Assembly (NCBI RefSeq): GCF_000372725.1
Contig: NW_005201183.1
Span: 266,316 to 317,895, forward strand
Length of the DNA: 51,580 nt
Source: Emiliania huxleyi CCMP1516
Lineage: Eukaryota > Haptophyta > Isochrysidales > Noelaerhabdaceae
Direction: 5' to 3'
Every line of letters starts with the position of its first letter. Positions within the stretch are counted from its first letter, which is position 1. Shown piece after piece: positions 33,584 through 42,843 of this stretch. The translations under genes and the position numbers were made by a program. The notes beneath the pieces were generated by a model. That model was given only the letters and a program-made list of their open reading frames with translations, searched no databases and was not told where the DNA came from.

Positions 33584-34141
33584 GAGAGAGAGAGGACGTG
33601 GCTGCGCTGGAAGCTGGCTGGAAGTCGACTAGGACCCGGCACTGTGCCGAGAGGCCGTGGCCGAGGGTGTGCGTCGAGCGTGCACTCGACCCGCTCGTAG
33701 TACCACACAATCTGACACCACAGTTGGATGCTTGGATCCATATGAACTTTTCACGAACTGAGAACTGTGAACTCGTGCTCCCTTCAGCAGCCTTCTCGGC
33801 CCTGTGAGCTGTGTGCGCACACGCAGGTCACAGCAGCACAGATACGACAAGGTGATCAGCTGATCACAGAGAAGCGGTCCGACAGGTTCGGCACCGGGCA
33901 CCGCCTCGGTATACAAAATGCGCCTGCGGGCGGACCCTCACAGATCACAGATCGCACAGATAGTTATCCAGGATCTTGCCCCACCACCTCGTGTGTGTGG
34001 AGAGAATACCTTACCTTACCTTACCTACTGTGCAGAAACCACAGGACGCACGCCGTCTCCGACTCATCCGCCGAGGGATTCGGATTCTCAGGTCGGTGGC
34101 TCGGTGCGCGCCGGGGACTGTGCAACTGGCGGGCGCCCACT
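33520..34141. other. Intergenic with GA microsatellite
   Basis: GA/AG repeat at about 33540-33596. Short CAGATCACAGAT repeats lie at 33940-33960. The TTGCCCCACCACCTCGTGTG segment at 33973 and the following ACCTTACCTTACC match 11072-11115, a dispersed repeat. This interval should hold the promoter of the next gene, but no promoter motif is clear. Confidence 0.45.
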
Positions 34142-37060
34142 ATGCCTCTCTTCGTGTACGCCCCGCCTTTTTATCTCCTCCTCCTGCTCCCGACGGCGCG
34201 GGCCTTCGCGCCACGTTTCGGTGCGGTGAGACGGCCGACACCCTCAAGCCAGATGGTCGCCGACAGCCGCACCCGGAGCAAGGCTCAGGGGCGCGGTGGC
34301 TGCTGCCACAAGGCGTCCGACTGCCTGGCATCGACGGCTGGTAATCCGGAGGGTGCGAGCGAGCCGCCAGAGCCGTCGTTGCCGACACGACAGTGCGGCG
34401 CGCCTCGTGCTCCTCCCGTGTCGCTCAGCGCCGCAGCGGCCACCTCGTGCGAGGCGCTGCTCCGTTCGACGTTCGAAGGCATCGTCGACGCCGACGCCGT
34501 CGCCTCGGCCTGCGCCTCGGACGTGGAGTGGGACGACATGTCTGCGGGCGGCCCCGTGAGCGGCCCTGCCGCCGTTCGGTCGCTGATAGCGGCAAAGTAC
34601 CCTCGCGGCACACGCCTCGTGCTCGACCGCGTCTCGGACGGTCGCACCTCGGGCGGCTTCGTCTTCCACCGCGAGGCGGAGGACCGGCCCGGCGCGGTCG
34701 GCCTGCGCGGCACGCTCTTTGCAGAGCTCGACGCGGTGCGGCACACTTCTCCCTCTGCCTTCCCTCTCTCGTCTCCCGCAGCGGCCTCTGCCCGTCACTC
34801 CTCCCTCTGCCGTCCCTCTCTCGTCTCCCGCAGCGGCCTCTGCCCGCACCGCCTCGCGCTCCACTGCTGCACTCGCCGCCTCCACCTCACCGCTGCCACC
34901 CTCACCGCCCGCGACACGTCCGCGACACGTCCGCGACACGTCGGCGACACGTCGGCGACACGCCGGGCAGGCGGGCCTCCTGCGGTACGTCCGCGAGGGC
35001 TGCGAGCCGATCATCAAGCCGGGCGAGGCGACCGAGGCGCTGCTCGGGGCGGCGGCTGCGTGCCGCTATGACCAGCGTCTCTTCACACCTCCAGCCGTGA
35101 ACAGGTGCTCTGCAACCCGCCCTTCTACGGGGCCGCTGTGAACAGCGTCTCTTCACACCTCCAGCCGTGAACAGGTGCTCTGCACCCCGCCCTTCTCCTC
35201 GGCGAGCGCCCTCCCACACGCCCGACTGTGGACAGGCGCTGCTCAAGGCGGCGACGGCAAACATGGACCGGCCGCGCAAGCCGCCGCCCACCTTCACGCC
35301 CGCGACGCCGACGACGGCGAGCGGCATCGTGCGGTACTTGTGGGAGGAGGCGTACCCGGGCGGCGCGACGCCGTCGGAGGGCTTGCGCCTCTTCTCGGAC
35401 GCAATCGAGTACCAGGACTTCAACTACAGAGAGCCATTCGTCGGCAAGGGCGCGGTGCGCGCCTTTGTGGAGGTGCCTCTGCGGAGGCAGGGCGGGCGGG
35501 GGAGTGCGAGCCGCGACCTCTTCACGGCCTCCCTTGCCGAGAGCAGGCCTTCGACATCCCCGGCATCGAATTTGATCTGCAGCGCGTGTCGGAGGGAGAG
35601 CGAGCGGTCTGCTTCACGTGGAAGGCGAGGAGGGGAGAGGGGAGGGGGAGGGGAGGAGAGAGCAGTCTCGGCATGCGGAGTGCTGCGAGAGAGGCGCCGT
35701 TCACGCCTCCTTCCTTGCGAGCACCATCTCTCCCCATCTCTCCCCATCTCTCCCCACATCTCCCCATCACTCCCCATCTCTCCCCACATCTCCCCACATC
35801 TCCCCATCTCTCCCCACATCTCCCCACATCTCCCCACATCTCCCCACATCTCCCCACATCTCCCCACATCTCCCCATATCTCCCCACATCTCCCGCCAGG
35901 TGGTCGTCAACGGGCAGGACGGCCCCTCCGGCATATCCTTCTACGAGGTCGACACAGACGGCAAGGCGTGCGGCACGATACCCTACGCGACATCGAACCG
36001 CAACCCTGACCCTGACCCCTGACTCTGACCCGGCGACAAGGTGTGCTTCATTCGCGACATCCCCGCGCCGTCGCCGCGAGGCTTCCGCCCGGCCGGCGCC
36101 CTGCTGTCGGCCCCCTCGGCTGCTGGTGCCACAGCCTCCCACGGGCCTTCTTGGAAGCTTCCTACAGGCGCCCTCGCCGCGGCAGTCGACCCCGAGCTGC
36201 GCACCTTCTCGCCCGGCAAGCTCGCAGGCGCACCGCCCACCCGCGCGCTCCGGGCCGTCGCAGTTGGAACGCCGCCTGGAGCCTCGCCCAGGGGGTTGGA
36301 ACCTGGGCATCAACCGATAAAGAAAATGGCGGTTCGGAGAAGCTCTCTCCTCGTCGGCCCCGCCTGCTCGAGGGGAGGCCACCCTCAGACCGCTTCGCCG
36401 AGCGAGGCGAGTCGCGGCGTCGGAGGCGCAAGATCGAGGCCGTGTGTCTGGGACGCACGCCAGATTCCAACCCCCTGGCCTCGCCTCCCGAGGACGCGGA
36501 GACGCGCGGGATTGACCCGGTCTTAGCCCCACCCGGGATGGTACCGCAGCAGCGTTGAGGAGATGGCGTTCTTTCCCCCTCACCCGGCAGGCGCAGCGCT
36601 CGGCGTCGCTTCGGCCGGGATGGGCCTGCTCGCGCCCTTCTTCCGCTGGCAGGCCGAGTGGCAGGCGGGGGCGCTCGGCGGCGAGGGCGACCGCACGGCG
36701 GCGGCGGCGCAGCTGGATGCGGAGGTTGGCTCCGCGCCGGTGGTGATCTACACGTATGGCTGGTCTCCCTTCTCCTCCGAGGCGGTGGCACTCCTCGACG
36801 GCACCGGCTGCGAGTATAAGCAGGTGCAGCTCGGGGCCGAGTGGTTCCTGCTCGGCGGCGTGGCGTCCAGCGTGCGCGCCGAGCTGCTGCAGCGGCACGG
36901 CGTCTCGTCGCTGCCGCATGTCTTCATCGGAGGCCGCAGCGTGGGCGGGCTCTACTCGGGCAACGCGCAGGGCGAGGTCGGACTCGTCCAGCTCAAGAAG
37001 GAGGGCCGCCTCGACGGCTTGCTCCGCGAGGCGGGCGCACTGCGCGCGTCTGACTCTTAG
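34142..37060 (+). CDS. Plastid-targeted fusion: two SnoaL-like domains plus Cys-less glutaredoxin-like domain
   Basis: Eight exons: 34142-34735, 34971-35036, 35236-35472, 35547-35624, 35900-35965, 36041-36095, 36168-36227, 36591-37060; 541 residues. A signal peptide ends LLLLLPTARA and is followed by FAPR, the phenylalanine-led motif that directs proteins into secondary plastids. Two NTF2/SnoaL-like domains follow: SCEALLRSTFEGIVDADAVA with RGTLFAELDA, and RLFSDAIEYQDFNYREPFVG with FDIPGIEFDLQRVSEGERAV. The C-terminus (about 433-535) is a glutaredoxin fold: VVIYTYGWSPFSSEAVALL, then SSLPHVFIGGRSVGGLYSG. The usual CPYC or CGFS site reads SPFS, so both catalytic cysteines are serine; classical disulfide or Fe-S chemistry is unlikely. 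Five of seven introns use GC donors. The 275-nt intron 4 is largely CTCCCCACAT repeats. The substrate is unknown. Confidence 0.8.
35076..35180 (+). repeat. Two copies of the family II intron sequence
   Basis: Inside intron 2 of the SnoaL fusion, CGTCTCTTCACACCTCCAGC followed by CGTGAACAGGTGCTCTGC occurs twice in tandem about 66 bp apart. Related sequences lie in introns at about 19260-19300, 19729-19757, 20413-20447 and 51270-51312. Confidence 0.75.
35729..35895 (+). repeat. CTCCCCACAT decamer array in an intron
   Basis: About 16 units of CTCCCCATCT or CTCCCCACAT fill most of the intron 35625-35899 and end just before its CCGCCAG acceptor. Confidence 0.95.
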
Positions 37061-37803
37061 ATGAATCGATCGCGATTTTCCCCGAGGTCAGAGCCTTCCT
37101 TGGGGCCTGTGCGCCATATTCTTCGTATATTCTTTGTCGAAGCGATTTTCAGCGAGATTTTCAGCCGGAATATAAAGAATATTCGAGAATTTAAACAAAA
37201 CAATTCTCTCTCAGCTCACCTCCCCCCGCCCGTGATTCGCGGAGACCCGACCCGTGCGCAAAACAGGGGGTATGTGCAGCACTGGCGTGGCCCATCGGGG
37301 CGACTGGAGCAGCCACGTCCGCCGCACAGCCCGCAAGTAGCGTTGCAGCAGACCCGGCTGCTTGGGGTGCAGGACGCCGGCCGAGCAGTCGGCGAACGAA
37401 GGAGGAGGCCGTGTGCTCCACGGGCCTGATGGTGAGGTTGAGACGGTGGGAGAGATGACCATGTCGTGCGCCTCGGCCTGCGAGGCGGGTTGGGGCCTCA
37501 TGTCACGCGCAAGTTGGATCGGCCCGCCCCCTATGCCCTATTTTTCCGAGCTATGAAATGAATTAAAGCACAGGTCCCTTGTTGCAATCCAAACCCCCCC
37601 TTTGCCGCCTCCTCCCCCACCGCTCCCCCCTCTCCTCTCCGCCCTCGCCCCCTTCACCGCCGCCACCGCCGCCTCCACCGCCGGCCCCTTCCTTGCCGCC
37701 TCCTCTCTGACCGCCTCCTCCCCCCTCCGCGCCACCTCCGCCCCATCTCCGCCCCATCCCCGCCCCATCTCCGCTCCATCTCCGTTCCCTCTCGGCCCCC
37801 GTC
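37061..37803. other. Intergenic
   Basis: An AT-rich segment (37110-37205, with ATATTCTTTG, GATTTTCAGC and GAATATAAAG) follows the stop of the fusion gene. 37590-37800 is pyrimidine-rich with CCGCC and CCCCATCTCCG short repeats. No gene is recognised. Confidence 0.45.
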
Positions 37804-37905
37804 ATCATCTCGGCTCAGACTCGGCTCAGACTCGGCTCAGACTCGGCTCAGACTCGGCTCAGACTCGGCTCAGACTCGGCTCAGACTCGGCTCAGACTCG
37901 GCTTA
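37804..37905 (+). repeat. GCTCAGACTCG tandem repeat
   Basis: Nine or more perfect 11-bp units, in the sequence leading to the acceptor of the TAD3-like exon; likely part of an intron, as in neighbouring genes. Confidence 0.95.
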
Positions 37906-37967
37906 GACCCGGCTCCCTCTCGGTCGAAGGTTGCAGCTGTCCCCGACGCCCCCTCGTGCCGCGCCAG

Positions 37968-38175
37968 GTGCGCCATGGCGCTCGTGCACTCGCGTATCCG
38001 GCGGCTCGTGTACGCGCTGCCCGCCCCCGGAGGCGCGTGCGGATCCGCGTACCGCGTCCACACCATCCCGTCCATCAACCACCACTACCAGGTCGTGCGC
38101 GGCCTGCTGCGCGACGAGGCGGCGGAGGCGCTCGGGCTGACCGGCCCGGCGGCCTCCGACCTCAAGCCGGGGTGA
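37968..38175 (+). CDS. TAD3: Last exon of TAD3 (tRNA adenosine deaminase non-catalytic subunit), 5' exons not found
   Basis: After a CGCGCCAG acceptor the frame reads CAMALVHSRIRRLVYALPAP, GGACGSAYRVHTIPSINHHY and QVVRGLLRDEA before a TGA at 38173. This is the C-terminal end of TAD3/ADAT3, which pairs with TAD2 to convert adenosine to inosine at tRNA wobble position 34. The leading cysteine corresponds to the last zinc ligand of the PCxxC motif. Upstream exons with the HxE-type half of the site are not visible within 900 bp; that space is filled by tandem repeats and low-complexity DNA. It is therefore a partial gene: a duplicated or transposed last exon, or one whose earlier exon lies beyond a long intron that I failed to see. 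Confidence 0.7.
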
Positions 38176-38758
38176 GGCGGGCGTGTCGCAGCAGAGGTCA
38201 GTGTGTTGAGAACATTTAGACCGTGGAGGTGGGGATCGAATTTTCACCAGCCCGTGTGGCAAAGATGCAGATGCTCCTGCGCCTGTGTCGAACCTCGGCG
38301 AGAGAGAGCCGTTAGTTGGTTGCACGTTGTTGCTTGAAGGTTGAATTCTTTTTGGCGGCTGAAAATTCTTTATTTTCGCTGTGCCTTTTCGCTTTTGTTG
38401 TGCCAGTCCGTGCCTCTTCCCTCAGTGCTCCTGCGGCACTTGGAGCACTTGGAGTGCAGTCATCGAGCTAAGAAGCGCACCAATTATGTAGGAATTCTTT
38501 TTTGAATATTCCGACAAGGGCAAAAAAATCGCGTCCCATCGCTCCGCTCAGCCTTCAACTGCTCCATGGAGCACCGAGCGGACCGAAAGACCTCGCCTGC
38601 TGCGCTGGAGCACCTCGCCACTGAGTGTGACGAGCACCTCGCAGGCCGCGAACGTCTCAAAGTACATCGCTGCGGGTCCCGTACAGCATACCACGCAACT
38701 TCCAGAGGGGGGGGGGGGGTGTGATACCAATCATAGGCGTGTGAGACGCGGCGATACG
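38176..38758. other. Intergenic
   Basis: AT-richer DNA at 38330-38400 and 38480-38530 (GAATTCTTTT, GAATATTCCG). The 26-nt segment 38438-38463 (contains GCACTTGGAGCACTTGGAG) is exactly complementary to 41212-41237, so a dispersed repeat is present. A G run lies at 38707-38720. No gene is seen. Confidence 0.4.
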
Positions 38759-39572
38759 CTAGACCGTGACTGCAACGTCACGTGCCGCTGTGTCGGCATC
38801 GCAAGAGCTACTGCTGCCTCTCCTGCCGCCAGCGTATGCCGTTTCTTTGCTCAGCCGGTACCCCCCCACCCCCCACCCCCGGGGCCGGGGGGGGGGAGCT
38901 GCATATATGTTGCGGTTGGCGGAGGCGGCCGCTCGTCGCAGCTGCTGGGACTCCTTTGCCTTGGCCGCTGTTGCGCCCAGTGCCTTCGCCAGAAGCACGC
39001 GTGACACCTAGAGACACGCTCCAATCTGAGGTGTGTGTGTCACATCCACACACTAAAATCGCGAGCGGCGCCTCGCGGTATACGCCAGGAAAGAAGGAGC
39101 GCGCAAGATCGCGATACAACCCATCGTTGATGAGCTCCTGCGGTGTGACTTCAAACATTCTGTCAAACGCACAGCCGCCGAGCGCGGGGTCATTCTCGTG
39201 CACCATGACGATCTTCAGCTTGTCCTCGCGCGCCTGCTTGACCTGCTCGGCCAGCCGCTCGCCGTCGTGCTCTAACCAGGTAGTCTGATTGAGGTACAAC
39301 AGCATGTGGGTCACATCGCCGGCGCGGCGCGTTCGGCGTGCCAGCCCGCGAGATGCCATGGAGGGGTGCGCTGCTGCAGAAGAGCCAACGTCCGCAACGG
39401 TGGAGACGGTGAGGCCGGGAAAGGCCCTGGCAAGCTCGCGAGCCAGCTCTGCGGCGCCCGGGTTGGCTGGCGAGGCCCATAGGACCACCGGCTTCGAGAA
39501 GACAAGCGTCTGGGTTGAGGCGTCGCCCGGCACAAAGAGGGGGAGGGAGCTCATTCGACAGTAGTTGGGCAT
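38759..39572 (-). CDS. TIR-like conserved hypothetical protein
   Basis: Exon 1 (39572-39054) encodes MSSLPLF, then PVVLWASPANPGAAELAREL, THMLLYLNQTTWLEHDGERL, IVMVHENDPALGGCAFDRMF and FEVTPQELINDGLYRDLARS to FFPGVYREAPLA. The alternation of a buried strand, a WASP/NQTTW stretch and a VMVHENDP-GGCAF block resembles TIR or flavodoxin-like folds seen in signalling proteins; I am not certain. A 46-nt intron (39053-39008) joins to an exon reading VLLAKALGATAAKAKESQQL RR-type helix. The second exon then meets a CCCCCC/GGGGGG tract near 38870-38890 and may end earlier than 38759. Start is either 39572 or the Met at 39554. Confidence 0.5.
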
Positions 39573-39715
39573 GCGTAGTAGTAGGGCCTAATGCAAAACA
39601 AGCCAAGGTGAACACGAGGTCTGCTACAGCAGCCTCCTGCCTCACCATTTCTGCGCGTACGTCCACCGGACACTGGGAAATCTCAAAGTTCGCAGGTTCT
39701 GAGCACTGGCGATGC

Positions 39716-40085
39716 ACTTGAGCACTTGAGCACTGGATAGGGTCGGTTCCGCATGGTACGGGACCCCTCGATCGTCTCGCCCACCCTCACTGGCGTGTTC
39801 ATTGGGGGGGGTCATAACAAACACGGTACAGGATCGAGGTGCACGCTGCCGAAGCAGTGTCGTCCCCCCTCTCCCCGACGGCGATGGCGGTGTGACCGAT
39901 CGAGCTACAAGAGGAACTTGTTCAGCAGGATCCGGGTTAGTCTGGCGCACTGCCTCACTGGGCCTGAGATCGCAGCGACGCTTTCCGTCACCGTCTCGGG
40001 TTTATGTGGGATCGAACCACTCCGGGATGGGCAAGCCCATAGCCAGATAGGTGGTCTGTTGACCACGGTTAGACCCTATGCAATA
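39716..40085 (-). mobile_element. SINE-like element, copy 1
   Basis: Read on the minus strand: a pol III B-box-like GGTTCGATCCC (complement at 40008-40018), preceded by the hairpin ATGGGCTTGCCCAT, and a body of about 230 bp that includes TCCTGCTGAACAAG, CCCCAATGAACAC and CGATCGAGGGGTCCCGTACC, ending with GTGCTCAAGTGCTCAAGTGC. The body is nearly identical to copy 2 at 42190-42563. It is most likely a tRNA-derived non-autonomous retroelement. Confidence 0.55.
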
Positions 40086-40092
40086 GGTAGGT

Positions 40093-41050
40093 ATACCCCC
40101 CCCAATGAACACACCAGTGAGGGAGGGCGAGACGATCGAGGGGTCCCGTACCATGCGGAATCGACCCTATCCTGAGGGGTGGCCCGTCTACCGTCTACCG
40201 GTAGACCGGGTAGACGCTAGACCATTTGGTAGACGAGTCTACCGCAGTCTACCAATGAACCTACGACTGCAGTCTACCGGTAGACTTGGTAGACCGCGGT
40301 AGACTGGCCCCTTTTTCAGCCGCCGAACGGTAGACCGCCGCCGCCGGACGGTAGACCGCCTCGGCCAGTTGAATATGCAGCCTCCAGTTCTCCACTCTGG
40401 CGCCACTTTGGCAGACGAGCGCCGGCAGATGCCCTCGCGGCCTGCCGGCGAACGTCCGTCCGGCGAGAACGCGCGATGAAAGTGCGGTCTGCCGCGCGGG
40501 CGAAATCTGCCGGTGAGAGAGGCTGTTGAGCGCGGTCGCTGTGAGCTTCACCTCATGCCATTTCCGTGCGAGGCGAGCTCCGTGTCTTTTATGAGATCAA
40601 ATGAACGTCTTTACACACTCATCGGGCGGAACCGCTCACTGCAGAGCACCGCCCTCTCGCGGCTCTCGAGAGCGAGTTTTCGCCAGACAGCCACACGTCC
40701 ATTATGGCGCGCGTTCTCGCCGGACGGACGTTCGCCGGCAGGCCGCGAGGGCATCTGCCGGCGCTCGTCTGCCAAATTGGCGTCAGAGTGGAGAACTGGA
40801 GGCTGCATATTCAAACCGCCGAGGTGGTCTACCGTCCGGCGGCGGTGGTCTACCGTTCGGCGGCTGAAAAAGGGGTAGACCAGTCTACCCGGTCTACCAA
40901 GTCTACCGGTAGACTGCAGTCGTAGGTTCATTGGTAGACTGCGGTAGACTCGTCTACCAAATGGTCTACCGTCTACCCCAGTCTACCCCAGTCTACCGGT
41001 AGACGGTAGACGGGCCACCCCTCAGACCCTATCCAGTGCTCAAGTGCTCA
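40093..41050 (+). mobile_element. 5'-truncated SINE-like copy 3, split by a family B transposon
   Basis: 40093-40171 plus 41034-41050 form the 3' end of the same SINE-like sequence (from CCCCCCAATGAACACACC to CAGTGCTCAAGTGCTC), interrupted by the element at 40172-41025. 5' truncation and a common 3' end fit target-primed retroposition. Confidence 0.65.
40164..41033. mobile_element. Foldback DNA transposon, family B, with 8-bp target duplication
   Basis: An 854-bp element (40172-41025) flanked by the perfect 8-bp repeat ACCCTATC (40164-40171 and 41026-41033). The empty site can be seen in the SINE-like copy at 42541-42563, which has a single uninterrupted CCCTATCCAGTGCTC. Ends are inverted: CTGAGGGGTGGCCCGTCT on the left and its complement on the right. 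The inverted arms are about 310 bp (40172-40480 and 40705-41025) and their outer parts are packed with GTCTACC/GGTAGAC. The core (about 40480-40705) has no transposase. The start CTGAGG and the architecture match family A at 2369-3255, but the internal sequence differs. Confidence 0.88.
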
Positions 41051-42189
41051 TAGGTAGGTAGGTCCGGTTTTGACCGCCCCAGAGGGCCCCGCAATAGGTA
41101 GGTAGGTGGTTGGTGGTGGTGGTGGTGTGTGTGTTGTGTTGTGTGTGGTGGGGGGTGGGGTGTGTGTGTGTGTGAAAAAAACCGCTTCGCGCGGGATGTG
41201 AGGTTGCCGACTGCACTCCAAGTGCTCCAAGTGCGGGAGACGGCGCGTTTAGCCGCGAACGGGGCCATGCTCTGGCGGGCTCGCGAGCGGCGCGCACCGC
41301 GGTACAAGCCGGCGCGCGGCGGGCGCTGGGAGCCTATTCACAGAGAGAGGGCTAACGGGTATTTTACTATTTTTTCGCTTCGCTGCGCGGCAGCCTGGGA
41401 ATTTTTAAGTTTTAGGTATGTTGTTGGCAAATCAAGACACAGAGCTCACACAGAATCACAGCGGGAGGAAAGCGGCGAGAGGTAGGTAGGTGGGGCACGG
41501 AGCCTGGCGATTGGCGCCCGCAATAGGTAGGTAGGTAGACTGTTTGAGGGACGTCCGTCCAAAATGCGCGTTTGCGGCTTGCCTGTGCTCTCGGCCGCCT
41601 CGCTGAGCGGGACCGAGCGCGGTGCTGGTGGCGCCGACACTGCCGATCCGTCGAGCACTGCGGCGGCTGCTCAACCAATGAGAGTCGGCAGCGCTGCCTC
41701 TGCGGCTGGTGCGCCTGCACAGACCACGCCAAGCGACTGCAAACTGGGCGCAAACCTGCCTGGCAATGCTCTGGGCGAGGATGTCAGTGTGGAAACCACT
41801 CGAGTCCTTCAGCTTGATCCTGCCTCGACGGCTCGCACCGCAAACGCGGGTCCTGCACTTCCTCGCGGTGCTGGCATCTCTGCGCTGCGCCATATTGACG
41901 CCAATAACTCTTGGGGAGATGGGGGATCCGGGGGGACCGGCCGGGGGGGCCTCCGCGAGGAGGACGGGGCGGAGAGCGCGCAATGGGGAGGAGCAGCGGA
42001 TCAACAGACTTAAGAGAAGGGCAGGCTGAGGGGGTGCAGCAATGCACACGTCTCGTACGCCCACAAGTTGCTTTAAAAACTCTACAGCCCGGCTAAAAAT
42101 CCCGCCTCCCCCCCCCGCCCCCCCCCCTCCCCCTCCCCCCCCCCCCTCTCCCATATGACAGAGGCGCACACAGTGCCCACCATCCCCGA
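41051..42189. other. Intergenic with AGGTAGGTAGG motifs
   Basis: GCAATAGGTAGGTAGGT occurs at 41090 and 41520 (and GCAATAGGTAGGTA at 40080); GT/GTT repeats lie at 41120-41175; C runs at 42098-42150. A minus-strand frame of 345 codons (41456-42493) is composed mainly of these repeats and lacks domains, so I do not call it a gene. Confidence 0.4.
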
Positions 42190-42563
42190 CGCTTCGATAC
42201 AGGTGATGCGCGGCGCTGTCTCTCAAGATGGAAGCAGGAAGCTTCCATCCCGGCGGTGGTTCGAATCCACACGAGCCGAAGGGTGAAGGGGGAGGCAGGC
42301 CCGAGGTCTGAAGCTCACCCATTGTGGAAGTGAGAACTGCTCGACCCACCCCTGATCCTGCTGAACAAGCTCCTCTTGTAGCTCGATCGGTCACACCGCC
42401 ATCGCCGTCGGGGAGAGGGGGGACGATACTGCCTCGGCAGCGTGCACCTCGATCCTGTACCGTGTTTGTTATGACCCCCCCCAATGAACACACCAGTGAG
42501 GGAGGGCGAGACGATCGAGGGGTCCCGTACCATGCGGAACCGACCCTATCCAGTGCTCAAGTG
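42190..42563 (+). mobile_element. SINE-like element, copy 2
   Basis: Contains the hairpin ATGGAAGCAGGAAGCTTCCAT-type (42228-42248), the exact pol III B box GGTTCGAATCC (42258-42268), and the same 3' body as copies 1 and 3, ending CAGTGCTCAAGTGCTCA before AGGTAGGTAGG. Copy 1 has the same order with a different but still base-paired hairpin, suggesting that the RNA fold is kept. Confidence 0.55.
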
Positions 42564-42843
42564 CTCAAGGTAGGTAGGGCGTTTTGGTTGGTGCGAGTCA
42601 TAGGGACGCAGACCCCTATCTGGTAGAAGCCGGAAGGGTTTTATATATACCAAAAGGAGGGCTACACGAGGCCCTCTACGCTGGGGTGCCGGCGCCCTAC
42701 TGGGCGCCCCCCACTCCCTTCCCCTTAGAGCCCCCCATCCCGCTTACCCACCCCCCGCGGTCCCCTCGCGGCCGCGCCCGCGACGCCGCACCAACGGACG
42801 GGGGGCCTTCCCAAGCTGGCGGTCGCCGTGTCGCCTCGCTCTG

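Noticed and set aside
42181..42275. Possible tRNA gene (B box GGTTCGAATCC with an arm-like hairpin)
   Set aside because: No 5' acceptor strand pairs with the sequence after the T arm and no D arm or A box is convincing; it fits a SINE-like repeat better.
41456..42493. 345-codon minus-strand ORF
   Set aside because: It is composed of the SINE-like copy, a G-run and TAGG repeats, and has no domain.
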